From: Flavobacteriaceae bacterium UBA4439
GTDB lineage: Bacteria; Bacteroidota; Bacteroidia; Flavobacteriales; Flavobacteriaceae
DNA: 19,575 bases
Assembly (NCBI GenBank): GCA_002390455.1
Contig: DGPN01000058.1
Span: forward strand, 1-19,575
Direction of reading: 5' to 3'
Shown here: positions 8,558-15,552 of the stretch, piece after piece
How positions within the stretch are numbered: the first letter of the stretch is position 1
How the letters are laid out: each line of letters starts with the position of its first letter
Notes under the pieces: model-generated
Database searches by the model: none
Told to the model about the DNA's origin: nothing
Seen by the model: the letters and a program-made list of their open reading frames with translations, nothing else
Program-made: the position numbers and the translations under genes

Positions 8558-9073
8558 ATGAATCCAACTCCCCCTTCGATTTGTGATGAATCACATTACA
8601 AAAAACTGTATTTAGAGTATTCCGATCGTTTGTATCGTTACTTGGTTTATGCTTATGGGGTTGCTGTTGATGCAGAAGATATCACACAAAATGTTTTCCT
8701 AAAACTTTGGGAAGATTGTTCTCGTTTTAATCAAAAAAACATCAAAAGCTTGATTTTTACTATGGGTAAAAACATGAGTATCAATCAAATAAAAAAAAAT
8801 AAAAGAGGAGAAGGTTTTGTTTTTATGGACAAAGTTCTTTCCAATCCAGAGTCTCAATTGGAGGAAAAAGAATTTCATCAAAAGTTAGTGCATAGTATAG
8901 AACAATTAAATGAAAATGAAAGGTTGGTGTTTATGATGAGTCGTTTGGAGGACTTGTCGTATAAAGAAATAGCAAACCAATTAAGTATAAGCCAAAAAAC
9001 AGTAGAGAAGCGAATGCATAGTGCTTTGAAGTTTTTACACGATCGGCTATCAGTGAATTTAAAGAAAAAATAA
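8558..9073 (+). CDS. ECF-type RNA polymerase sigma factor (FecI-like)
   Basis: A 171-residue group 4 sigma factor. Region 2 covers roughly residues 13-82, with the core-binding block VDAEDITQNVFLKLWE. Region 4 covers about 112-163, with a helix-turn-helix YKEIANQLSISQKTVEKRM that reads the -35 box. Region 3 is absent, as expected. The stop codon is separated by one base from the start of the FecR gene, so sigma and anti-sigma are translationally linked. The most likely targets are its own operon and the Rieske genes, because both have the shared bipartite motif upstream. This sigma/FecR/TonB-receptor order is the standard trans-envelope signalling set of Bacteroidota. Confidence 0.93.
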   Translation: MNPTPPSICDESHYKKLYLEYSDRLYRYLVYAYGVAVDAEDITQNVFLKLWEDCSRFNQKNIKSLIFTMGKNMSINQIKKNKRGEGFVFMDKVLSNPESQLEEKEFHQKLVHSIEQLNENERLVFMMSRLEDLSYKEIANQLSISQKTVEKRMHSALKFLHDRLSVNLKKK

Positions 9074-9074
9074 G

Positions 9075-9950
9075 ATGAATCGAAATAATTATCTTGCCCG
9101 ATGGAGCCAAGGCTTTGAGAAAGACGAAACCATAGAAAACCTTGAGGGCCAAGACGCCTTGAAGCTCTATAAAAAAATACTAAAATCAACCGAATCGATT
9201 AAAGTAGATTTTCCAACTAGTTTGGAATGGGAAAATTTCTCAAGAAAATTACCAAAAAAAACTTCGATAAAGAAGTTGAATATTCGGTTGATATGGTCAA
9301 TGGCAGCCAGTCTGGTTTTATTATTTGGATTGAATTTATATTTCACTGCTGAAGAGACGATCACAGCCCAAGGCTTGATCAAACATATCGAATTACCAGA
9401 TGGAAGTTTGGCCAAACTTAATCCAGGGTCATCCATTGATTTCAAACGTACATTCGGGTGGTGGAATCGAAACATTAATATGAAAGGAGATGTTGTCTTT
9501 TCCGTCCAAAAAGGCATACCCTTTAATGTTCATTCATCAGAGGGAAAGGTTGAAGTATTGGGAACTGTTTTTAGAGTTATCTCGTTTGAAAATTATTTTG
9601 CTGTCAGTTGTAAGGAAGGGAGAGTAGCGGTAACCCATGAAAATAAAAGATTAGGATTGGGAGCAGGAAATGCCTATAACAATATTACTCGGACGGTTAC
9701 TTCACAGAACTTTGACAAGTTTGAAAAGAATGAGGGGCTTTATTATGAGAGTACTCCATTGGCCTATCTTGTTTTTGTCATGGAGCAAGTCTATGGAATT
9801 TCGGTCGAACTTTTTACGTCCAAGCCCTATTACTTTACTGGAGTATTACCCATAAAAGATAAGGAGGAGGCATTTCAAATTTTGGCGGAGACTTTTTCAC
9901 TTCAAATAAAAGCCTACCAGAACGGAAATATTGATATAGTAGAACCTTGA
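9075..9950 (+). CDS. FecR-family anti-sigma factor
   Basis: A 291-residue single-pass inner-membrane protein. The cytoplasmic N-terminus (1-70), which should hold the sigma factor, is followed by one membrane helix (about 71-90, RLIWSMAASLVLLFGLNLYF). The periplasmic FecR domain (about 98-195) shows the typical series IELPDGSLAKLNPGSSIDF, GDVVFSV, PFNVHSSEGKVEVLGTVFRV. The C-terminal DUF4974-like domain (about 225-288) includes FTGVLPIKDKEEAFQILAETF and is thought to contact the receptor's STN domain. Spacing is 1 base after the sigma gene and 3 bases before the receptor gene, so the three are one transcription unit. It is complete, with no missing parts visible. Confidence 0.93.
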   Translation: MNRNNYLARWSQGFEKDETIENLEGQDALKLYKKILKSTESIKVDFPTSLEWENFSRKLPKKTSIKKLNIRLIWSMAASLVLLFGLNLYFTAEETITAQGLIKHIELPDGSLAKLNPGSSIDFKRTFGWWNRNINMKGDVVFSVQKGIPFNVHSSEGKVEVLGTVFRVISFENYFAVSCKEGRVAVTHENKRLGLGAGNAYNNITRTVTSQNFDKFEKNEGLYYESTPLAYLVFVMEQVYGISVELFTSKPYYFTGVLPIKDKEEAFQILAETFSLQIKAYQNGNIDIVEP

Positions 9951-9953
9951 TTA

Positions 9954-12467
9954 ATGAGACTCGTAGTATTACTGTTAATATTCATCTCTGTTGCCCAAGC
10001 ACAATCACCTGTGAGGAGTTTGAAAAAAACGCTTTCGGAAGCGGAGAAAAAATATGGACAAATTTACTCCTATGACGATCTGTTTGTAAGTAATCACTTG
10101 GTGTTAGAAACACCACTCCCTCATAAAATTGATGATTTTTTAAAAATTCTTACACAAGATTACCATTTTAGAGTTTTAAAAAGAGAGAACAATATCATTC
10201 TATCGCCTAAGCTTCAGTTCCAAGACAATATTCTTTGTGGTTATATCAAGAGCCAACGTTTTGATCGCGGAATTCAGAATGTTCTCGTTGAAGCGGGAAA
10301 ACAGTTTACAACAACAGATTCATTGGGTTACTTTTTTTTTAATTACTTACCCAATAAAAAAGGGAAGCTTCAATTCAAGACAGTTCAATATGGAGTCAAG
10401 TCCATTGATTACCAAATTACTGCTGACTGTGAAGATTACTATATTGATGATGATGAAATCAAGTTGGGAGAAGTGATTTTGGAATACATCGTTCCTCCTA
10501 TTGAGAAAAGAAGCAATGGTTCTTATGGGATTGATTTGACCCAACTTCCAACAGCACCAGGCTCGGTCAATCCTGATATTATCGAATTAATCCAACTCCT
10601 GCCAGGGGTCAGTAACCCAAATGAGAACAGTACTATTTTTATTCGAGGAGGTACACCAGATCAAAATAAAATCAATTGGAATAATATTCGAGTATATCAA
10701 AACCATCATGCCAATGGAGGACTGTCTCCCTTTAATCCCTATTCCATTGACAAAATAGAGTTAATGGTTAAAGGGGTTCCCGCCAACTACGGTGAGCACA
10801 CCTCTGGAATGGTACTCCTAAAAAACCAATCTCGATCTGGCAAAACTGGTTTGAGAGCTTCTGCTGGAGTCAATCTTTTAGATACTGATTTTGTAATTAA
10901 ATATAAGACTCCAAAAAAAACATATCTGAACTTTTCGGCACGATCCTCTTTTAAAAACTTATTGTAACAAAGTTTTAAAGAGAACACTTTCAATCGATTT
11001 GCTGAAGCTAATGAACAAAGTATCACTTTGGAAGACCAAGAGATTTTTTACAATGACTTCACTTTGTCCTCTGGATTGACACTCAATAAGTTTTCCATTT
11101 TTGACCTCTATACGTTTTACTTAGAAGACCAAATAGATTATGAATTGTACAATGCTGACATAGAATTTAGAGACCATTTGGATTCTAAAAATTGGGGCTT
11201 GGGTACAAAGTATTCTTATTCTAAGAATCAGCGTATTTGGGATTTTAATTTATCGCATAGTGCATTTGAAATGATGTATTCAAGATTTTTGGAAGAATAT
11301 CCAATAGGCGAGGTTGGAAACGAAGATGAAGCAGAGTACAAAGCAATGTCTTATCGTGCTAATAAGGTTAGGGAGACTAATGCTAGTCTGATGCGGCAAC
11401 TGTCATACAATTCAAATTATTTTTTTTCTTGGGGAGTTGAGTATCTATACCGTAAAGTCGATTTCAAATATCAGCCAGATTTGAACCGTCCAGAATATGA
11501 GATTATACAAAAGGCCAATGAAAATAATCTTTCCTTTTTTGGGATATTAAAATCCAATTTTTCGGAGCGTCATCTTTTGGAATTGGGGTTGAGACACAAT
11601 TATTTTAATTCTATCAAAAGCCATCGATTGGAACCCCGTCTTAATTTGACCCAATACCTAAACTCCAAATGGACCTTACAAACAACCTTTGAAAGTAAAT
11701 CACAGTCTATTTTTCGTTCCAATGAAACTATTAATAACAGTACAGACAAAACTAATAATTTATGGATTGGACTGGGAAATGCTCATTACCCCTTATTGAA
11801 ATCCAATCAGTTCAGTCTGGGAACAATATATGAATCTAAAGCAGTTGTAATCGAATTGGATGGGTATCGAAGGTGGTTTTATGGAGTCTCTACTTTTGGT
11901 TTTGGTTACCTAGACCCAAACGACCAAGACCACCATGTCGGAAAATCAAACATTCTAGGGTTTGACTTCTTTTTTCAAAAAAAATGGAACAATGCCAACT
12001 TTTGGCTATCCTATACCCATCAACAAAACAAAAATAAATTTTGGGATGTATATAATGGGCAGTCTTTCAATAGCAATTTTTTTGTTCAACACCAACTTAA
12101 TTTGGGATACAACATTAGCCTGAACGATTGGCATCTCCACTTTAATTACAATCTTAGGAGTGGAATTCCATATTCAATACCAGACGATGTTACCAAATCC
12201 GAAACGGGAAATATTTTTGTTTACAATAATTTAAACAATCATACTTTGCCAACCTACCAGCGTTTAGACCTTTCTTTATCCAAACGTTTTTCGATTTTTA
12301 AATCTGTAAAAATGGATTTTAAGATGGCTTTGAAAAACTTGACTCAAAATCAAAATATTTTAGAAAGGATCCACTATTATGATGCCAATTCAGAATCGAT
12401 TAAGAAAATAGACCGCTATGCGATGATCCGATTTGCCAATGTTGGTGTTCGTTTTTATTTTAACTAA
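9954..12467 (+). pseudogene. FecA/SusC-like TonB-dependent receptor, split by in-frame TAA
   Basis: Read through one internal stop, this is an 836-residue outer-membrane receptor. Parts in order: signal peptide (1-17, cleavage after AQA), STN signalling domain (about 18-88), carboxypeptidase-D-like domain (about 91-165), TonB plug (about 190-300, with LLPGVSNPNENSTIFIRGG and YSIDKIELMVKGVPANYGEH), and a beta-barrel to the C-terminal RFANVGVRFYFN. The STN domain fits signalling to the upstream FecR. Codon 338 is TAA (10965-10967), near the beginning of the barrel. The frame resumes at once without a shift: the next codons read QSFKENTFNRFAEANEQ and join the downstream open frame that begins with ATG at 11028. 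One base change explains the break. As written, the product would hold the signalling and plug domains without a barrel. Sequencing error, recent inactivation and readthrough are all possible. The ligand is unknown. Confidence 0.85.
10965..10967 (+). other. Premature in-frame TAA in the TonB receptor
   Basis: The TAA sits between AACTTATTG and CAAAGTTTT in the receptor frame. The flanking sequence on both sides continues as normal barrel protein, and no indel is needed to restore it. A single substitution from TAC/TAT, CAA, GAA, AAA, TCA or TTA would create it. Confidence 0.9.
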
Positions 12468-12473
12468 AAAAGA

Positions 12474-12501
12474 GGTAGGGTAATTTTTGACTTGATTGTT
12501 A
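12474..12501 (+). promoter_or_regulatory. Second copy of the bipartite motif, upstream of the Rieske genes
   Basis: GGTAGGGTAA, exactly 10 bases, then GATTGTTA, as at 8433-8460. It lies in the 52-base gap between the receptor stop and the first Rieske ATG, ending 18 bases before the start. It probably drives the Rieske-to-YceI genes from a separate start point under the same sigma factor. This is inferred from the match. Confidence 0.55.
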
Positions 12502-12519
12502 TACAATAAAAGTTAAAAA

Positions 12520-12975
12520 ATGAAATCTACAAACAGACGTCACTTTATCAAACAAACCTGCCCATTGCTAATCGCCTCCATCGTAGGAGGAGAGGCATTG
12601 GTATCCTCTTGCTCAAAAGAGAAAACAGAAAATCCAACCCCCATCTCTGGAGGATATCAAATTTCGGATCAAATTTTGACCATTGACTTGAATCATGCGG
12701 ATTTTGAACCTCTTAACTCCAAAGGATGGATCAATTTTTTAGAACAAAATGTTTTGATATTAAAATCAAACGGATCCTATTCGGCCTACACCAATGTTTG
12801 TCCTCACGAGGGTACTCGTAACCGTTGGTCCTACTCCGCTTCTGAAAACACTTTTTTGTGTAGCAATCATGACAAAACCTATAAGGCTGATTGTAAAACA
12901 GCTGGAAGTGGAGGTGTTTTGAAATGTTATTCGACCCAATTGTCTAATAATCAATTGAAAATTAATTTGAGTTAA
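12520..12975 (+). CDS. Tat-exported Rieske [2Fe-2S] lipoprotein 1
   Basis: A 151-residue protein with a twin-arginine type signal (NRRHFIKQ, residues 5-12), a hydrophobic stretch and a lipobox ending at C31 (ALVSSC). The mature part is a single Rieske domain. Cluster ligands are C94 and H96 (in CPHEG) and C114 and H117 (in CSNH), giving C-x-H-x17-C-x2-H. The extra disulfide cysteines of bc1-type Rieske loops are absent, as in low-potential Rieske ferredoxins. Two other cysteines, C125 and C136, follow the second loop and could pair with each other. Tat export fits a protein that folds with its cluster in the cytoplasm. It is clearly paralogous to the next gene (shared EGxRNRW after the first loop). 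It has no oxygenase or cytochrome bc partner here, so its electron donor is unknown. Confidence 0.9.
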   Translation: MKSTNRRHFIKQTCPLLIASIVGGEALVSSCSKEKTENPTPISGGYQISDQILTIDLNHADFEPLNSKGWINFLEQNVLILKSNGSYSAYTNVCPHEGTRNRWSYSASENTFLCSNHDKTYKADCKTAGSGGVLKCYSTQLSNNQLKINLS

Positions 12976-13019
12976 TAAGGATTGATGTAATTCAATCATT
13001 CGAAGTAAAAACAATAATT

Positions 13020-13547
13020 ATGGAAAAGGAAAACAAAAGACGACTTTTTCTATCACAAGCTTGTCTCCCAGTACTCATCTCCGTTTTAGGAATCCCTATG
13101 ATGAACGGATGTGTAATGGATTCAGATGATGATGATTTTATTAATAATCTTGACGATGATGACGAAGTTGACGATTATGACGATGACGATGATGAGAATG
13201 ATGAAGATGATGACGATGATAACAATAATCAAAATGGAGGCGATTCTTCAACAGGAGACTTGGTGATCGACCTTTCCAATACCACATTTAACGATTTAAA
13301 AAATGTTGGAGGCTGGATGAACTATACCGCCAAAAAACTCCTATTGATTAGAGTAAGCGAAACCAATATCAGAGCCTTCAATAATGCTTGTCCTCATGAG
13401 GGGGTAAGGAATCGTTGGACCTTTGATGGCACCAAATTTCAATGCCACGAACACAATAGAACCTACAACAACAATTGTAGTGGTAGTCTTCTCTGTTATG
13501 ACACAGTTATTGAAGGGAATACGCTGACCGTATCAGCGGGAAATTGA
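13020..13547 (+). CDS. Tat-exported Rieske lipoprotein 2 with Asp-rich linker
   Basis: A 175-residue paralogue of the preceding gene, 44 bases downstream. The signal has KRRLFLSQ (twin arginine) and a lipobox at C31 (MMNGC). Residues 34-76 form an extremely acidic Asp/Glu/Asn linker, which starts just after the lipidated cysteine. The Rieske domain follows, with ligands C124, H126, C142 and H145 (C-x-H-x15-C-x2-H) and the shared EGVRNRW signature. A second cysteine pair, C153 and C159, sits after the cluster loop, at a position comparable to that in paralogue 1. The acidic stretch after the lipid anchor resembles lipoprotein export signals of Bacteroidota, which send lipoproteins to the cell surface, so this copy may be surface-exposed while copy 1 stays in the periplasm. 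The localisation is inference. Confidence 0.9.
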   Translation: MEKENKRRLFLSQACLPVLISVLGIPMMNGCVMDSDDDDFINNLDDDDEVDDYDDDDDENDEDDDDDNNNQNGGDSSTGDLVIDLSNTTFNDLKNVGGWMNYTAKKLLLIRVSETNIRAFNNACPHEGVRNRWTFDGTKFQCHEHNRTYNNNCSGSLLCYDTVIEGNTLTVSAGN

Positions 13548-13609
13548 GTAAGTCTTAAAAAGCAATTGACGACAATACTCTTTTTAAATAATTTAAGCCT
13601 AAATGAATC

Positions 13610-14356
13610 ATGAAAACAAACTTAAAGTTTAATAATTTATTGATAATGATGACTCTTTTTTTGGGTCTCATTACAATACAATGCAGTAAAATTGATGATG
13701 CTATTGATGCACTTAATAATCAAGATGTCCTTAATTCCAATTCAAATAATGATGGGAATAATGACGACGGTCAAGATAATGACGATAACAATAATTCGGA
13801 TGATAATTCTAATTCAGACGGAGGAGATGACTCAGACAATGATGACAATGATGACAATGACAACGATGATGGTGATAACGATGACAATGACAATGATGAT
13901 GATGACAATTACAACGATAATTCAAGTACAGGTAATAACAATGAGGGAAATAGTTATGATGCGACGGCCACTATATGGAGGGGATCAACAATTACCTTTA
14001 CCAAGGTTGATGGAGGGAATCCCTCATCAGAAACCAATCAGGATCGATTAACAGATAAGGTATGGTTGACACGAGGGAACGGGGGAAAACAAATTTTTAA
14101 TATTGTTAAAAACACCGAAGCTTTAAAAGACTCCAGCCCTGAGGGAACTGAGTGGGCTATGGGCACCATTGATCAAGTAGCCAATCTGACTTTTAGGAAT
14201 TTTAGGGATGCCAGTCAAAATAAGCCTAAGAATGTGGTGGGTAAAGAGATGGTTTTGCATCTAATGGAGGATAATGTATATCTTAGTGTTAAATTTACCT
14301 CATGGTCCTCTGGCAAAAAAGGAGGATTCTCTTATGAAAGATCCACACCTAATTAA
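13610..14356 (+). CDS. Lipoprotein with Asp/Asn-rich tract and unrecognised C-terminal domain
   Basis: A 248-residue secreted protein. The signal ends in ITIQC (Cys 25), a loose lipobox, followed by SKIDD, which resembles a surface-export signal for lipoproteins. Residues about 43-114 are nearly all Asp, Asn, Ser and Gly, encoded by GAY/AAY trinucleotide runs. The C-terminal 130 residues form a compact domain with TATIWRGSTITFTK, QDRLTDKVWLTRGN, GTEWAMGTIDQVANLTFRNF, LHLMEDNVYLSVKFTSWSS and GGFSYERSTP. I have seen this type of domain at the ends of Bacteroidota secreted proteins but know of no assigned function. It shares the acidic linker style with Rieske protein 2 and is followed 7 bases later by the b561-like gene, so it belongs to the same operon. 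Metal binding by the acidic tract is possible. Confidence 0.8.
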   Translation: MKTNLKFNNLLIMMTLFLGLITIQCSKIDDAIDALNNQDVLNSNSNNDGNNDDGQDNDDNNNSDDNSNSDGGDDSDNDDNDDNDNDDGDNDDNDNDDDDNYNDNSSTGNNNEGNSYDATATIWRGSTITFTKVDGGNPSSETNQDRLTDKVWLTRGNGGKQIFNIVKNTEALKDSSPEGTEWAMGTIDQVANLTFRNFRDASQNKPKNVVGKEMVLHLMEDNVYLSVKFTSWSSGKKGGFSYERSTPN

Positions 14357-14363
14357 TTAGCAT

Positions 14364-14969
14364 ATGAAAAAGGGATTAGCCTTACTGATTATTTTGTTTT
14401 TTTCATTTGCCTCTGCTCAAGAACGAGATGCATTGTTGGAGGGGTTGTTTGAGGAAGAGGTGAATATGGAAGAACAGTTGTTGCCACAAAAAATGATTTT
14501 TACCCAATCTTTGTTATGGGGAAAAAAGGGTCTTTTTCGTAAAACGGGTATATCCAAACTCTCTTTGGAACAAAGAGAAAAAGAATTGAAGGTTAGAAAT
14601 GTAATGCTTAAATCCCATCAAATTATCGGTTATCTTACCCTTGCGGGTATGGTCGCACAGGGAATTATGGGAGGAAAGTTATACAACGGGGATTACGAAC
14701 TATACGATGCTCACAAAACCTTGGGGGAATGGGTCACCGTTTCTTATTTTACTGGTGCTGGACTTTCGCTTTTTGCTCCACCACCCTTGGTAAGGAAAAA
14801 AGTTAAAGGTTTTAATTCTATTAAGGCGCACAAGTGGTTGGCTTATGTTCATTTTTCGGGTATGATCGCTACCAACGCATGGTCAAAAGAGGATAGGGAT
14901 TGGCACAAATATGCTGCTTACACTACTTTTGCAAGCTATGCTACTGCTGTTTTGGTATTTAAATTTTAA
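14364..14969 (+). CDS. b561-like four-helix membrane protein, putative heme binder
   Basis: A 201-residue protein with an N-terminal signal peptide (cleavage near ASAQ, residue 19), a charged periplasmic segment (20-80) and then four membrane segments at about 85-104, 117-139, 156-173 and 181-199. Histidines sit at or near the segment ends: H85 (KSHQIIGY), H117 (DAHKTLGEW), H156 and H163 (KAHKWLAYVHFSGM) and H181 (DWHKYAAY). This pattern fits a cytochrome b561/ferric-reductase type diheme bundle. It lies 5 bases before the YceI gene, recalling the E. coli pair yceJ (a cytochrome b561) and yceI. It is the best candidate for membrane electron supply to the Rieske proteins. Heme binding is predicted only from the histidine positions; the family assignment is tentative. 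Confidence 0.7.
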   Translation: MKKGLALLIILFFSFASAQERDALLEGLFEEEVNMEEQLLPQKMIFTQSLLWGKKGLFRKTGISKLSLEQREKELKVRNVMLKSHQIIGYLTLAGMVAQGIMGGKLYNGDYELYDAHKTLGEWVTVSYFTGAGLSLFAPPPLVRKKVKGFNSIKAHKWLAYVHFSGMIATNAWSKEDRDWHKYAAYTTFASYATAVLVFKF

Positions 14970-14974
14970 GAAAT

Positions 14975-15514
14975 ATGAAAAGTTATTTGTGTTGGATTTT
15001 TATTGGAATTTCTAGTGTGCTTGTCGCTCAGGAAAGATGGGTTTTGGATTCTGATAAATCATTAATTGCCTATGAGGCCTCGCATTTTCTTCACGATTGG
15101 GAGGGAACGAATCAAAATGTTAAAGGAGTACTCATCGAAGGTGATGGCGTTTTCGACAAAATAGCAATCGCAATGTACGTTCGTGATTTTGATAGCAAAA
15201 ACAGTAGTCGTGACAACAATGCTCTGGAGATTTTAGAGGTTTTACAATTCCCCAAGATCGAATTCTTTTCTGATGAAATTCAGAAGACAGATCAACAACT
15301 CAAATTTTCTGGGAGTCTAAATTTCCATGGGATTGAATTGACTCAAAAACTAAACACTGACTACTCCCAAAAACAAAACCAACTTGTTCTTAAGGGAGGT
15401 TTTAACTTGACCCTTTCTGATTTTGAAGTACCACTTCCTTCCTTTATGATGCGTAAAATGGAAGATGAAATAATACTTAAATACGAGTTGCACTTCAAGA
15501 AGCTTGATAGATAG
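14975..15514 (+). CDS. YceI-like periplasmic lipid-binding protein
   Basis: A 179-residue exported protein (signal about 1-18, ending VLVAQ). The mature sequence matches the YceI family, extended lipocalin-like barrels that bind long isoprenoids or amide lipids: it opens with ERWVLDSDKSLIAYEASHFLHDWEGT, continues with DGVFDKIAIAMYVRDFDSKNSSRDNNAL, and has LQFPKIEFFS and LNFHGIELTQKL, all in the usual positions. It closes the operon started at the Rieske genes. YceI proteins are often encoded beside cytochrome b561-like genes, as here. A role carrying or scavenging a quinone-like isoprenoid for the redox proteins is an inference. A 16-base palindrome follows at 15515-15530. Confidence 0.88.
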   Translation: MKSYLCWIFIGISSVLVAQERWVLDSDKSLIAYEASHFLHDWEGTNQNVKGVLIEGDGVFDKIAIAMYVRDFDSKNSSRDNNALEILEVLQFPKIEFFSDEIQKTDQQLKFSGSLNFHGIELTQKLNTDYSQKQNQLVLKGGFNLTLSDFEVPLPSFMMRKMEDEIILKYELHFKKLDR

Positions 15515-15530
15515 ATTTAAAGCTTTAAAT
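15515..15530. repeat. 16-base perfect palindrome between YceI and prfA
   Basis: ATTTAAAGCTTTAAAT directly follows the YceI stop codon, 22 bases before the prfA start. It has no loop and little GC, so it is a poor intrinsic terminator; it may be a protein-binding site or chance AT-rich symmetry. Confidence 0.35.
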
Positions 15531-15552
15531 TTGTTATATTGAGTTTCTTACA

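Noticed and set aside
11028..12467. Separate gene starting at the ATG at 11028
   Set aside because: Same frame as the upstream receptor half, no signal peptide, begins mid-barrel, and the codons between TAA and this ATG already read as receptor sequence. It is the rest of the same gene.
12980..12997. Small hairpin GATTGA / TCAATC between the two Rieske genes
   Set aside because: Only six base pairs, AT-rich, no T-tract; likely chance.
13555..13587. Inverted repeat TTAAAAAG / CTTTTTAA between Rieske 2 and the acidic lipoprotein
   Set aside because: Mostly A-T pairs with a 17-base loop and no T-tract in the right place; too weak to call a terminator or attenuator.
13113..13920. CRISPR-like or tandem repeat array
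   Set aside because: The repetitive DNA is a coding low-complexity tract (Asp/Asn codons) with no regular unit or spacers.
13692..14051. Open frame rich in Met, Thr and Ile across the acidic tract
   Set aside because: A shifted reading of the GAY/AAY repeat of the lipoprotein gene; repeats keep other frames open by chance.
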